Assembly (NCBI RefSeq): GCF_009647605.1
Contig: NZ_WJIF01000001.1
Coordinates: 43,547 to 107,546 of the forward strand
DNA from: Agromyces agglutinans
GTDB taxonomy: Bacteria; Actinomycetota; Actinomycetes; Actinomycetales; Microbacteriaceae
Length of the DNA stretch: 64,000 bases
Direction: 5' to 3'
Both the position numbers and the translations under genes were made by a program. Shown here piece by piece: positions 8,643 to 17,658 of the stretch. Each line of letters starts with the position of its first letter. The first letter of the stretch is position 1. The notes under the pieces are model-generated. The model saw nothing but the letters and a program-made list of their open reading frames with translations, ran no database searches and had not been told where the DNA came from.

Positions 8643-9853
8643 CCGGACTCGACGCCACGAGCGACTGGGGCCTGATCGATCCCGGCGCCGCCGACCCCAC
8701 GGGCACGGCCGACGACGCGGTGCTGGCAGCGATGGTCGACGTCGAGCGGGCGTTGCTCCGCGCCTGGGGGAGCGAACTCGACGAGTTCCTCGACCCGCAG
8801 GCCGACGCCCTCGATGCGGCAGCACTCGTCGCCGATCCGGGCACCCGCACCGCGCTTCGCGACGGAGTACGTCGCGACGGCGTCCCGGTCGTCGCCCTCG
8901 TGCCGGCGCTCCGCGCGCAACTGGAGGCCGCACGCCTCGCGACCGACCGCCTCCACCTCGGCGCCACCAGCCAGGACGTCGTCGACACCGCGCTCATGCT
9001 CGTCGCGCGTCGCGTCCTCGGTGCCACGCGCGACTCGCTCGTCGCCACCGGGCGCAAGCTCGCCGTACTCGCCGACGCCGAGCGGGGGAGCATCCGGATG
9101 GCCCGCACCGTTGCGCGTCACGCCGAGGCCAGCACGCTCGGTGTGCTCGCCGCCGGCTGGCTCGACGGCGTCGGCTCGGCGGTCGAGACGATCGATGCAC
9201 TGCGATACCCGGTGCAGTTCGGCGGCGCCGTCGGCACCGGCACGGCGGCGGATGCCACGGCCGGTCGAGGGGGCGCGAGCGACACGGTGCGCGCGGCGCT
9301 CGCGGCGAAGCTGGGCCTCGACGACCCGGGCCGTGCCTGGCATGCCGAGCGCACCGCTGTCGTCGCCATCGCCGCCGCCTCGGCCTCGGCCGTCGCGGCC
9401 CTCGGCCGCATCGGCGGAGACGCCGTCCAACTCTCGCGCGAGGAGATCGGCGAAGTGCGCTTGGCCACCGCGGGCGGTTCCTCGGCCATGCCGCACAAGC
9501 GCAATCCGGTCGACGCGGTCGCGATCACCGCCGCCGCAGTCGAGGCCCCCGCGCACCTGCAGATCCTCGCCAGCGCCGCGATCGCGGGCGATGAGCGCTC
9601 GGCCGGCCGCTGGCACGCCGAGTGGCCGGCCCTCCGCCGCCTGGTACGACTCGCGCGGTCGAGCGGCATCGCGGCCGAGCGCTTGGTCGCCGGCCTCGAG
9701 TTCGACCGGGAACGTGCCGCCGCGATCGTCGCGGGTTCGGGCGCGGCCGGAACGGGACCCGATCGTGAGGTGCTCGTCGCGGCATCCGATCGCCTGGTCG
9801 ACCACGCCCTCGCGCGGTTCACCCGCATCGCCGACCGATCGGAGCAGCCGTGA
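8639..9853 (+). CDS. pcaB: 3-carboxy-cis,cis-muconate cycloisomerase
   Basis: A 404-residue member of the fumarase/aspartase superfamily that lactonises 3-carboxymuconate to 4-carboxymuconolactone. The superfamily signature GGSSAMPHKRNP sits at about residues 279-290, and an earlier conserved block, LHLGATSQDVVDTALM, supplies the TSQD substrate-binding motif. The length fits bacterial PcaB, with a slightly short C-terminal domain. The start overlaps pcaG and the stop overlaps the GTG of pcaL. Confidence 0.95.
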   Translation: MTGLDATSDWGLIDPGAADPTGTADDAVLAAMVDVERALLRAWGSELDEFLDPQADALDAAALVADPGTRTALRDGVRRDGVPVVALVPALRAQLEAARLATDRLHLGATSQDVVDTALMLVARRVLGATRDSLVATGRKLAVLADAERGSIRMARTVARHAEASTLGVLAAGWLDGVGSAVETIDALRYPVQFGGAVGTGTAADATAGRGGASDTVRAALAAKLGLDDPGRAWHAERTAVVAIAAASASAVAALGRIGGDAVQLSREEIGEVRLATAGGSSAMPHKRNPVDAVAITAAAVEAPAHLQILASAAIAGDERSAGRWHAEWPALRRLVRLARSSGIAAERLVAGLEFDRERAAAIVAGSGAAGTGPDREVLVAASDRLVDHALARFTRIADRSEQP

Positions 9854-11106
9854 CCGCCCCGGTCCTGCGCGGCGCATTCGCGACCGGCACCCAGCCGGGT
9901 GCGACCAGTCCTCTGCTGGTGTTGCTGCCCTCGCTCGGCACCACGACCGCACTCTGGGACGGCGTCGTCGCCGCGCTGCGCGGCGACCCGCGCCTGGCGT
10001 CGGCGCGAATTCTGCGTATCGACCTTCCCGGGCACGGCGCGAGCCCGGCGACCCGCGACCCGTTCACGATCGGCGACCTCGCCGACGCGGTCCTCGCGGT
10101 CGTCGACGAAGCCGGTGGCGGTACCTTCCACGTCGCGGGCGTCTCGCTCGGGGGAGCGGTCGCACTCGAACTCGCGATCGTGCACGCCGACCGCGTGCGC
10201 TCGCTGACCGTCGCCTGCAGCGGCGCGCGCATCGGCACGCCCGATGGCTGGCGCGAACGAGCGGCCGCCGTGCGGGCGGCCGGCACCGCCTCGCTCGTGA
10301 CGGGAAGCGCATCGCGCTGGTTCGCGCCCGGCTTCCTCGAGCGCGAAGGCGGCGGCCCCGGTGCTCGCTCCCTCACGACGCTGATCGACGTCGACGACGA
10401 GTCGTATGCGCGATGCGCCGAGGCGCTCGCCGAATTCGATCGCACTGCTGACCTGCCCCATCTCACGGCGCCGACGCTCGCGATCGGCGGCGAGCACGAC
10501 GCCGTGACGACGCCCGTGTCGATGCAGGCGTTCGCCGATCGGATACCCGAGGCGCGGCAGATCGCCATCGCGGGAACCTCGCACCTCGCCGTGCTGGAAG
10601 CCCCGACGACCGCCGCCGACCTGATCGCCGCGCACGTCGCGGACGTCGAGCGCGCGAACCAGGCCGCCGGCGCCTCCGAACGCGGGATGCGCGTGCGACG
10701 CGAGGTGCTCGGCGACGCCCACGTCGATCGTGCGGTCGCGGCGACGACACCCGAGACCGCGGCCTTCCAGGACTTCATCACCCGAACCGCGTGGGGCGAT
10801 GTCTGGGCCAGGCCGGCTCTGAGCCGTCGGGAGCGCTCCATCGCCACGCTGGCGAGCCTGACGACCGGCCGTCATGGGCACGAACTCGCGATGCACGTGC
10901 GCGCCGCCCAGCGCAACGGGCTCACCCGCGACGAGATCGCCGAGGTGCTCCTGCACACCGCGCTCTACGCGGGACTGCCGGCGGCCAACGCGGCGTTCGC
11001 GATCGCGCGCGACGTCTTCGGCGAGGCATCCGGCGAGGCATCCGATCAGAGAGCAACCGGCCCCGGGGCCGGCGCCTCCGACGACACCGAGGAGAACCAT
11101 GGATAA
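9850..11106 (+). CDS. pcaL: Fused 3-oxoadipate enol-lactonase / 4-carboxymuconolactone decarboxylase (PcaL)
   Basis: A 418-residue two-domain protein. Residues 1-265 are an alpha/beta hydrolase (PcaD) with nucleophile Ser99 in GVSLGG, Asp217 in GGEHDAVT and His245 in TSHLAV. Residues about 279-391 are a carboxymuconolactone decarboxylase domain (PcaC). The fusion runs two successive steps: decarboxylation to the enol-lactone and its hydrolysis to 3-oxoadipate. Such PcaL fusions are known from Rhodococcus and Streptomyces. The last 25 residues are acidic and disordered. The GTG start overlaps pcaB by 4 nt with GGAG upstream, and the stop overlaps pcaI by 8 nt. Confidence 0.96.
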   Translation: MTAPVLRGAFATGTQPGATSPLLVLLPSLGTTTALWDGVVAALRGDPRLASARILRIDLPGHGASPATRDPFTIGDLADAVLAVVDEAGGGTFHVAGVSLGGAVALELAIVHADRVRSLTVACSGARIGTPDGWRERAAAVRAAGTASLVTGSASRWFAPGFLEREGGGPGARSLTTLIDVDDESYARCAEALAEFDRTADLPHLTAPTLAIGGEHDAVTTPVSMQAFADRIPEARQIAIAGTSHLAVLEAPTTAADLIAAHVADVERANQAAGASERGMRVRREVLGDAHVDRAVAATTPETAAFQDFITRTAWGDVWARPALSRRERSIATLASLTTGRHGHELAMHVRAAQRNGLTRDEIAEVLLHTALYAGLPAANAAFAIARDVFGEASGEASDQRATGPGAGASDDTEENHG

Positions 11107-11911
11107 GACCGTCTCGAGCGCCGCCGACGCGGTCGCCGACATCCCGTCGGGCGCATCCCTCGCCGTCGGCGGGTTCGGCCTCTCGGGAGTGCCGATCGTC
11201 GCGATCCGGGCGCTGCTCGCACAGGGCGCGGACGACCTCGAGGTCGTCTCCAACAACTGCGGCGTCGACGGATGGGGGCTCGGCGAGCTGCTCGCCGCCG
11301 GCCGCATCCGCAAGGTGATCGCGAGCTACATCGGTGAGAACAGGGAGTTCGCGCGCCAGTACCTCTCGGGCGAGGTCGAGGTCGAACTGACCCCGCAGGG
11401 CACGCTCGCCGAACGTCTCCGCGCCGGCGGCGTCGGCATCCCCGCGTTCTACACCGCGACCGGCGCCGGAACCGCCGTCTCAGAGGGCGGGATGCCGCTG
11501 CGTTACGCGCCCGACGGCCAGATCGCCCTGACGAGCGAGCCGAAGGAGCTCCGCGCGTTCGACGCGTTCGGGCCCGCGCGGGAGTACGTCCTCGAGCAGG
11601 CGATCCGCACCGACTTCGGGCTCGTGCGCGCCGGGGTCGGCGATCGCCACGGCAACCTGCGGTTCGAGAAGTCGACCCGCAACTTCAATCCGCTCGCCGG
11701 GATGGCCGGGCGCGTGACGATCGCCGAGGTCGACGAGCTCGTCGAACCGGGCGTACTCGGTCCCGACGATATCCACCTCCCGGGCATCTACGTGGACCGC
11801 GTCATCGCGCTCACCTCGCAGGAGTCGGCTGACCTGCCGATCGAGAAGATCACGGTGCGGCCGCGGCCCGGCGCATCCACGACCGACGACGACAACGAGA
11901 GGGGCCGTTGA
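11099..11911 (+). CDS. pcaI: 3-oxoadipate CoA-transferase subunit A
   Basis: A 270-residue family I CoA-transferase alpha subunit that moves CoA from succinyl-CoA to 3-oxoadipate with PcaJ. The family motif appears as [16 protein letters not shown] near residue 20, followed by the [11 protein letters not shown] block. The ATG at 11099 has GAGGAG at proper distance and overlaps the pcaL stop. The gene position directly identifies the acceptor as 3-oxoadipate rather than acetoacetate. Roughly 35 residues at the C-terminus are extra compared with short PcaI proteins and are charged. Confidence 0.93.
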   Translation: MDKTVSSAADAVADIPSGASLAVGGFGLSGVPIVAIRALLAQGADDLEVVSNNCGVDGWGLGELLAAGRIRKVIASYIGENREFARQYLSGEVEVELTPQGTLAERLRAGGVGIPAFYTATGAGTAVSEGGMPLRYAPDGQIALTSEPKELRAFDAFGPAREYVLEQAIRTDFGLVRAGVGDRHGNLRFEKSTRNFNPLAGMAGRVTIAEVDELVEPGVLGPDDIHLPGIYVDRVIALTSQESADLPIEKITVRPRPGASTTDDDNERGR

Positions 11912-12567
11912 TGCCGCTGACCCGAGACGAGATGGCGGCACGCGCGGCGCGCGAGCTCGAGGACGGCACGTACGTGAACCTCGGCATCGGCCTGCCGACT
12001 CTCATCCCGAACCACCTGCCAGCGGGCATCGAGCTCGTGCTGCACTCCGAGAACGGCATCCTGGGCGTCGGACCGTACCCGTGGGAGGGCGAGCAGGACC
12101 CGAAGCTCATCAACGCGGGCAAGGAGACGGTGACCGTGCTCCCGGGAGCGGCGTACTTCGACTCGGCGGCGAGCTTCGGCATGATCCGCGGCGGGCGCAT
12201 CACGACCGCGGTGCTCGGCGCCATGCAGGTCTCGGCCGGCGGCGACATCGCGAACTGGGCCGTGCCCGGGAAGATGGTGAAGGGCATGGGCGGTGCCATG
12301 GACCTCGTCAACGGCGCCGAACGCGTCATCGTCGTCATGGAGCACGTCGCCAAGGACGGCACGCCGAAGCTCGTCGAGCAGTGCACGCTGCCGTTGACGG
12401 GAAGGGCCTGCGTCGACCGCGTCATCACCGACCTCGCGGTCTTCGACGTCGCCGCCGACGGCTTCGAGCTCGTCGAGCTCGCTCCCGGCGTGACCGTCGA
12501 GCAGGTGACGGATGCCACGGGCGCGGCGTTCACCGTCGTCGGCGGGATCGTCGACGTGGCGCGATGA
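11911..12567 (+). CDS. pcaJ: 3-oxoadipate CoA-transferase subunit B
   Basis: A 218-residue beta subunit of the family I CoA-transferase. The catalytic glutamate that forms the CoA thioester is Glu47 in the [10 protein letters not shown] motif. The ATG at 11911 shares one base with the pcaI stop and has GAGAGGGG upstream; a TTG at 11908 is also in frame but less likely. The stop overlaps the pcaF start (ATGA). Confidence 0.94.
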   Translation: MPLTRDEMAARAARELEDGTYVNLGIGLPTLIPNHLPAGIELVLHSENGILGVGPYPWEGEQDPKLINAGKETVTVLPGAAYFDSAASFGMIRGGRITTAVLGAMQVSAGGDIANWAVPGKMVKGMGGAMDLVNGAERVIVVMEHVAKDGTPKLVEQCTLPLTGRACVDRVITDLAVFDVAADGFELVELAPGVTVEQVTDATGAAFTVVGGIVDVAR

Positions 12568-13778
12568 CCGAGCTGCGCGAGGTGGTGATCTGCTCACCGC
12601 TCCGTACCCCGGTCGGACGCATGGGCGGTGCGCTCGCGCCGGTGTCGGCCCATTCGCTCGCGACCAGCGTGCTCGAAGCGCTCCGGGCGCGCACCGGCAT
12701 CGACCCCGCGGCGATCGACGGCGTCGTCGCCGCGCAGGGCTATCCGACGATGGAGGCGCCGGCGATCGGACGCGTCGCAGCGCTCGACGCCGGTTTCCCG
12801 GTGACGACGACGGGTTACCAGCTCGATCGCCGCTGCGGATCCGGCCTGCAGGCCGTGCTCAATGCGGCGATGGAGGTGCAGACCGGCGTCGCCGACGCCG
12901 TCATCGCACTCGGCGTCGAATCGATGTCGAACGCGCCGCTGTACACGGTCGAGGGTCGTCGCGGTGTGGCGGGAGCCGGTCTCATGCTGCACGACGCGCT
13001 CGCGCGTGGCCGCGAGACCGTCGGCGGCCGACGCTTCCCGACGCCCGAGGGCAACGTCGGTTCGGCCGAACTGCTCCGTGCGGGATACGGCGTCTCGCGT
13101 GAGGCGCAGGACGCGTTCGCGCTGCGCTCGCACCGGATGGCCGTCGCCGCGCAGCAGTCGGGCGCATTCGACGCCGAACTCGTGCCGGTCGAGGTCCCGG
13201 CCCGGCGCGGGACCGTCACCGTCGATCGCGACGAGCACCCGCGGGCCGACACGACGCTCGAGGCGCTCGCCGCGCTCCGCCCGATCCTCGGGCGGGCCGA
13301 TGCCGAGGCGACGGTGACCGCCGGGAACTCGAGCGGGCAGAACGATGCCGCCGCTGCGTGCATCGTGACGACGCAGGCCCGCGCAGCCGAACTCGGGCTC
13401 GCGCCCATGCTCCGCCTCGTCTCCTGGGCGGTCGCCGGCAACGACCCGCTGCGCTTCGGCGTCGCCCCGGTGCCCGCGGCGGACCGCGCGCTCGCGCGCG
13501 CCGGCATCCGCTTCGCCGATCTCGACGTGATCGAACTCAATGAGGCGTTCGCGGTGCAGGTGCTCGCGTGCCTTGCCGACTGGGGGCTCGACGCCGACGA
13601 CGCGCGACTGAACCCGCGGGGGAGCGGCATCTCGATCGGGCATCCGATCGCGGCGACCGGCATCCGCATGCTCACCACCCTCGCGCACGAACTGCCCGCC
13701 CTCGATGGGGAACTCGCGCTCCAGACCATGTGCATCGGCGGCGGGCAGGCGCTCGCGGCCGTGTTCGCGCGGGTGTGA
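12564..13778 (+). CDS. pcaF: 3-oxoadipyl-CoA thiolase / acetyl-CoA acyltransferase
   Basis: A 404-residue degradative thiolase that cleaves 3-oxoadipyl-CoA to succinyl-CoA and acetyl-CoA, the last step of the pathway. The nucleophile is Cys91 ([10 protein letters not shown]); His360 ([10 protein letters not shown]) and Cys390 (MCIGGGQ) complete the active site; NEAFA is present in the C-terminal half. The gene completes the route encoded from pobA onward and overlaps pcaJ by 4 nt. A general acetyl-CoA acetyltransferase could look alike; position favours PcaF. Confidence 0.92.
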   Translation: MTELREVVICSPLRTPVGRMGGALAPVSAHSLATSVLEALRARTGIDPAAIDGVVAAQGYPTMEAPAIGRVAALDAGFPVTTTGYQLDRRCGSGLQAVLNAAMEVQTGVADAVIALGVESMSNAPLYTVEGRRGVAGAGLMLHDALARGRETVGGRRFPTPEGNVGSAELLRAGYGVSREAQDAFALRSHRMAVAAQQSGAFDAELVPVEVPARRGTVTVDRDEHPRADTTLEALAALRPILGRADAEATVTAGNSSGQNDAAAACIVTTQARAAELGLAPMLRLVSWAVAGNDPLRFGVAPVPAADRALARAGIRFADLDVIELNEAFAVQVLACLADWGLDADDARLNPRGSGISIGHPIAATGIRMLTTLAHELPALDGELALQTMCIGGGQALAAVFARV

Positions 13779-13833
13779 GCGCCGGACCGGTGGTGAAGAT
13801 GCGGCCTCACGCATCGAGATGGAAGGGCGGGCG

Positions 13834-14604
13834 ATGAACGGACACGAAGGCAGGCGGTACGTCGTCACCGGAGCCGCCTCGGGCATCGGCGAGGCGACGG
13901 CGACGCTGCTCGCCGACGAGGGGGCCGAGGTGATCGCGGCGGACGTGCGGTGGGAGGTCGCCGCGGATCCGGACCCACCGAGGGTCGAGCGCGTGACCCT
14001 CGACATCGCGGATCCTCGCGCGTGGGCGGCACTGGCCGCACGGGTCGCCGCCGACGGCCGCCGAGTCGACGGATTGGTGAACGCGGCCGGCATCACGAGG
14101 CGCGCCCGGCTCGATGACGTCACGCGCGAGGACTTCGACGCCGTGTTCGCCGTCAACGCCACGGGGCCGGCGCTCGGCATGCAGGCGATCGCTCCGCTGA
14201 TGGGGCCGGGGGCCGCGATCGTGAACCTCGGATCGGCGGCAGGCACGACGGCGCACTACGGCATCGCGTACGGTGCGAGCAAGTGGGCGCTTCGCGGCAT
14301 CACGAAGTCCGCGGCCATGGAACTCGGCGCCCGTGGCATCCGCGTGAACCTCGTGAGCCCGGGCTACATCGAGACCTCGATGACGGCCGGGGCGCCGGAG
14401 GCGTTCCGAGTGGCGAGTCGGGACGCGACGCCGCTCGGGCGTTCGGGAGCCCCGAAGGAGGTCGCCCAGGTCATCGCGCATCTCCTGTCGCCGGCCGCGT
14501 CGTTCGTCACCGGAGCCGAGGTCGCGGTCGATGGGGGACTCACCGGTCATGGCGGCGGACTCGTGGTCGCGCGCGCGATGGGTGCCGCGCTCCCCTCGAC
14601 ATGA
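13834..14604 (+). CDS. SDR family NAD(P)-dependent oxidoreductase
   Basis: A 256-residue classical short-chain dehydrogenase/reductase. The cofactor motif is TGAASGIGE (residues 12-20), then NAAG (about 83-86), Ser134, and the catalytic YGASK with Tyr146 and Lys150. Acidic Asp37 after the second strand suggests NAD rather than NADP. The ATG at 13834 follows a GGAAGGGCGG ribosome site. It lies 55 nt after pcaF on the same strand and before a strong hairpin, so it probably ends the catabolic operon. Its substrate is unknown; oxidation of an aromatic side chain or alcohol feeding the pathway is one possibility. Confidence 0.88.
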   Translation: MNGHEGRRYVVTGAASGIGEATATLLADEGAEVIAADVRWEVAADPDPPRVERVTLDIADPRAWAALAARVAADGRRVDGLVNAAGITRRARLDDVTREDFDAVFAVNATGPALGMQAIAPLMGPGAAIVNLGSAAGTTAHYGIAYGASKWALRGITKSAAMELGARGIRVNLVSPGYIETSMTAGAPEAFRVASRDATPLGRSGAPKEVAQVIAHLLSPAASFVTGAEVAVDGGLTGHGGGLVVARAMGAALPST

Positions 14605-14656
14605 GCGCGGATGCCACGAGCGCTGCTCGGCTCGTTCGTCGTGCCGGTGGCCGACG

Positions 14657-14685
14657 AAGGCCGGGGGCGGCACGCCCCCGGCCTT
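14657..14685. terminator. Bidirectional hairpin terminator between SDR gene and hxlA
   Basis: Perfect 13-bp inverted repeat (arms 14657-14669 and 14673-14685, 3-nt loop), starting with AAGG and ending with CCTT so each strand gives a short U-rich edge. It sits between two convergent genes and probably serves both. Confidence 0.75.
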
Positions 14686-14696
14686 CCTCGAATCGT

Positions 14697-15320
14697 TCAG
14701 CCGATGGCGGCGCGGAGACGTGCGGCGGCTTCGCCGACGTTCTCGGCGCTGTAGATCGCGCTTCCGGCGACCGCGATCCGAGCGCCCGCATCGCGCACCG
14801 AGGCGATGCTCGCCGCGTTGACGCCGCCGGCGACGGAGAACGGGACGCCGGATGCCTCGCCGTCGCGCAGCAGCGTCTCGAAGGTGAAGCCGGCTTCCGC
14901 CTGCTCGTCGAGTCCGGCGTGCATCTCGACGAACTCGGCGCCGAGGGCGACGACCTCCTTGGCACGAGCCGGCTTGTCGGCGACGCCGATCAGGTCGACC
15001 ACGATTCCCTTGCCGTGCTTCTTCGCCGCCTTGACCGCGCCGCTGATCGTGCTGTCACCCGCGGTTCCGAGCACGGAGACGAGGTCGGCGCCGGCGGAGA
15101 AGGCGATCTCGGCCTCGAGCTCGCCGGCGTCCATCGTCTTCAGGTCGGCGAAGACGATCTTGTCGGGGTGCGCCTGCTTCACGGCGGTGATCGCCGACAG
15201 CCCCTCGCTCTTGATAAGCGGGGTGCCGAGCTCGAGGATGTCGACGTGGGGCGCGGCCGCCTCGGCGAGCTTGAGCGCGGATTCCGTGGACAGCGTGTCC
15301 ATGGCGAACTGGAGTTTCAT
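14697..15320 (-). CDS. hxlA: 3-hexulose-6-phosphate synthase
   Basis: A 207-residue TIM barrel of the orotidine-phosphate-decarboxylase suprafamily. It condenses formaldehyde with ribulose 5-phosphate to hexulose 6-phosphate, the first ribulose monophosphate step. The suprafamily motif DxKxxD is Asp59-Lys61-Asp64 (FADLKTMD), with substrate-contact segments QFAMDTL at the N-terminus and VAGGVN near residue 165. The ATG at 15320 has GAAAGG upstream. Its immediate neighbour is the isomerase gene, which makes confusion with 3-keto-L-gulonate 6-phosphate decarboxylase unlikely. Confidence 0.94.
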   Translation of the reverse strand: MKLQFAMDTLSTESALKLAEAAAPHVDILELGTPLIKSEGLSAITAVKQAHPDKIVFADLKTMDAGELEAEIAFSAGADLVSVLGTAGDSTISGAVKAAKKHGKGIVVDLIGVADKPARAKEVVALGAEFVEMHAGLDEQAEAGFTFETLLRDGEASGVPFSVAGGVNAASIASVRDAGARIAVAGSAIYSAENVGEAAARLRAAIG

Positions 15321-15367
15321 GTGTCGATGCCTTTCGTGTGCTGTGGTGGTGGTCAGGTGGCGCGGGG

Positions 15368-15946
15368 TCATTCGAGGTTGGCGTGTCGGGCCCACAGCTC
15401 ATCGGCCGTCTGGCCGCCGGCCTGCCAGAGCGCGTGGAACAGGGCGTCGCCGAGGAGGACCACGGCCTGCTCGAACAGGCTTCCCGCATACTGCGCCGAG
15501 GTCGTCTCAGAGCGGTCGAGCTTGTCGGCCGCCGGCACGAGCACCACCGTGTGGGCGATCGACGAGAGCGGGGAGCGGGGCGCCGTCGTGATGGCCGCGA
15601 TCCGGGCTCCGGCGGAGGCGGCCGTCTCGGCGGCGCGGACGATGCCGCCGGTCGTTCCGGAGCCGCTCGCGGTGAGCAGCAGATCACCAGGACCGATCGC
15701 CGGGGCTGTGATCTCGCCGACGACGTGGACGTCGAGACCGAGGTGCATCAGCCGCATCGCCGTCATGCGAAGGGCGAGGCCGGTGCGACCGGCACCCAGA
15801 ATGAACACGCGACGAGCGGTGAGCATGGACTCTGCGACCGAAGTCAGCGCAGCGTCTTGCGCACCGGCGACGCGGTCGAGGGATGCGTCGAGTTCCGCGC
15901 GGATCTCGCCGAGGGCGGGAGCGACATCGATCTCCATGACAGGCAT
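15368..15946 (-). CDS. hxlB: 6-phospho-3-hexuloisomerase
   Basis: A 192-residue SIS-domain sugar phosphate isomerase that converts hexulose 6-phosphate to fructose 6-phosphate. SIS motifs are FILGAGRTGLALRM (about residues 48-61) and the phosphate-binding TASGSGTTGG (about 92-101). Together with hxlA 47 nt downstream it forms the formaldehyde-fixing ribulose monophosphate pair. The ATG at 15946 is preceded by a CACGAT box at 6 nt, so the message may be leaderless; a second ATG three codons later is possible. The operon is divergent from a LuxR-type gene 29 nt away. Confidence 0.93.
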   Translation of the reverse strand: MPVMEIDVAPALGEIRAELDASLDRVAGAQDAALTSVAESMLTARRVFILGAGRTGLALRMTAMRLMHLGLDVHVVGEITAPAIGPGDLLLTASGSGTTGGIVRAAETAASAGARIAAITTAPRSPLSSIAHTVVLVPAADKLDRSETTSAQYAGSLFEQAVVLLGDALFHALWQAGGQTADELWARHANLE

Positions 15947-15975
15947 GGGTCCATCGTGCGAGCGATGCGCAGCCG

Positions 15976-16878
15976 ATGAGCCCGCCCGAAGGTCGGGACA
16001 CCCCTATCCGAACGGATGGGCGGCATCCCGTGGGTGAGGGTCGCAACGCTGCTCGCGCAGCCGATTCGCCGATGCCGGCGTCGCGCCGGCTCCTCCTCGA
16101 ACATGCCCGTACGGTCGCGGAGCAAGCCGACCGGCACGCTCTCACTCTCGAGTCGATCCTCGCCGTGCTCCGATCGGATCGGCTCGACGATCGGAGGGCG
16201 CGGGCCGTCGCCGTCGATGCTGCGGCGACCGCACTCGTCGGGCTGCGCACGGAAACCGACGAGCAGCGCAGCGCGATGCTCGAACCGGCGGTCGGCGCAT
16301 TCGCACGACTGCAGAACGACCTTCGCCCGCTCGTCCGATTCAGCGACCTGGACGTGCAGTTCGTCGAACCGCCGGCGACGGGCCGTGCCCTGCCCGGCGA
16401 GGTCGCCCACGCGGCGCGCGCGATCGTCCGGGGTGCGGTGCTGGCCCTCGTCGACCAGGGCGAGTGCCGACGGGTTCGAATCCAATGGGACTGCGACGGC
16501 CTCAATCTCCTCGTCGGCATCCGCGACGACGGTCGCGGAGAACTCAGCGCCTACGACGACACGCTTCGACCCATGGTCGAACGAGTGAGCGCGCTCGACG
16601 GAGAGATGAACGTGCACTCCACGCTCGGCTGGGGCTCGACCATCGACATCCGGTTGCCGCTCGACCCTCCGACGTCGCCCGATCCGCTGACGGATACCGT
16701 CGCGCTCTCCGCGCGCGAACGCGAGGTCCTGAAGCTTCTCGCCTCAGGCGCGCGAAACCGGGAGATCGCCAATGAACTCGGGATCAGCGAGAACACCGTC
16801 AAGTTCCACGTTTCGAACCTGCTCCTGAAGTCAGGCACTCGATCCCGAGCCGAGTTGGCCGCGCTCGCGGCGCGGTGA
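15976..16878 (+). CDS. Histidine-kinase-like ATPase region fused to a LuxR-type HTH (one-component regulator)
   Basis: A protein of up to 300 residues with an unusual layout. Residues about 35-125 are helical and look like a dimerisation region. Residues about 130-230 resemble a histidine-kinase ATPase domain, with an intact G1-type box (IRDDGRG, 182-188) and G2-like GWGS (219-222). The N-box asparagine is not visible, and no phospho-acceptor histidine or receiver domain can be seen. Residues about 241-300 are a NarL/LuxR HTH (LSAREREVLKLLASGARNREIANELG). It starts 29 nt from hxlB on the opposite strand, so control of hxlAB is likely. ATG 15976 is taken; ATG 16072 is a shorter option. Confidence 0.8.
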   Translation: MSPPEGRDTPIRTDGRHPVGEGRNAARAADSPMPASRRLLLEHARTVAEQADRHALTLESILAVLRSDRLDDRRARAVAVDAAATALVGLRTETDEQRSAMLEPAVGAFARLQNDLRPLVRFSDLDVQFVEPPATGRALPGEVAHAARAIVRGAVLALVDQGECRRVRIQWDCDGLNLLVGIRDDGRGELSAYDDTLRPMVERVSALDGEMNVHSTLGWGSTIDIRLPLDPPTSPDPLTDTVALSAREREVLKLLASGARNREIANELGISENTVKFHVSNLLLKSGTRSRAELAALAAR

Positions 16879-16978
16879 TGCGGTGCGCGGCTCGCCGGGG
16901 ACGACCACGTGGCCACGGTTTCACGTCCCTTCCGCCTCGCGGGCCGACGTACGGCGCTGGCAACGCTTCGGCGCCACC

Positions 16979-16984
16979 TAGACT
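16979..16984 (+). promoter_or_regulatory. -10 box (TAGACT) for leaderless methyltransferase transcript
   Basis: TAGACT followed by 7 nt and a GTG start, the spacing expected when transcription starts at or next to the start codon. No Shine-Dalgarno site precedes the GTG. Confidence 0.5.
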
Positions 16985-16991
16985 CCTGAGC

Positions 16992-17591
16992 GTGATCAGC
17001 GAGGTGGGCGACGCGTACTCCCAGCGGGCGCTCGAGTACATCGACCTGTTCGGCACGATGGAGGCCGTGCACCCATCGGATCGTCAACTCGTCTCCACCT
17101 GGGCGAGCGGAGTCGACGGCCCGGTTATCGACGCCGGCTGCGGTCCGGGCCAATGGACGGACTTCCTCGCCGGAATCGGGCTCACCGTACGCGGTGTCGA
17201 TCAGGTGCCCGAGTTCATCGAACGGGCCAGACGTGAGTATCCGGACGTGGAGTTCGAGGTCGGCGCGCTCGAGCATCTCGGCTGCGACTCGGAAACGCTC
17301 GGCGGAGTTCTCTCGTGGTACTCGCTCATCCACCATGATCCGGCCGCGATCAGCGAGCCGCTGGCCGAGTTCCATCGTTCGCTCGCAGCCGGAGGCACCC
17401 TGCTCGTGGGGTTCTTCGAGGGCCCGGCCGTCGAGCCGTTCGACCACGCCGTCATCCGTGCGTATCGCTGGTCCGTCGAAGCGCTCGGTGAAGAACTGCG
17501 TGCCGCCGGTTTCGACGTGCTCGAATCCCATGTCAGGAAAACCGTCGGCCAGCGGGCGCAGGCGGCGATCCTCGCCCGGCGGGCCGACTGA
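16992..17591 (+). CDS. Class I SAM-dependent methyltransferase
   Basis: A 199-residue methyltransferase of the methyltransferase-11/25 type. Motif I is VIDAGCGPGQWTDFLAG (about residues 43-59), followed by an acidic residue ending strand 2 (VRGVDQVPEF) and a post-motif block, LSWYSLIHHDP, typical of small-molecule enzymes. The GTG start is chosen because the first clearly conserved residues (ISEVGDAYSQRA) follow it and a -10 box sits 7 nt upstream; the longer frame to 16875 would overlap the regulator gene. The substrate is unknown. Confidence 0.85.
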   Translation: MISEVGDAYSQRALEYIDLFGTMEAVHPSDRQLVSTWASGVDGPVIDAGCGPGQWTDFLAGIGLTVRGVDQVPEFIERARREYPDVEFEVGALEHLGCDSETLGGVLSWYSLIHHDPAAISEPLAEFHRSLAAGGTLLVGFFEGPAVEPFDHAVIRAYRWSVEALGEELRAAGFDVLESHVRKTVGQRAQAAILARRAD

Positions 17592-17658
17592 GCTGACGCG
17601 GCGCGCGCCGTACCGGCGCCCTGAGCCGCAACCGGCCGGCGGTCTGCGCGGCCCCGCC

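Noticed and set aside
14606..15979. Plus-strand frame across hxlA/hxlB
   Set aside because: Antisense shadow; hxlA and hxlB have intact catalytic motifs on the other strand.
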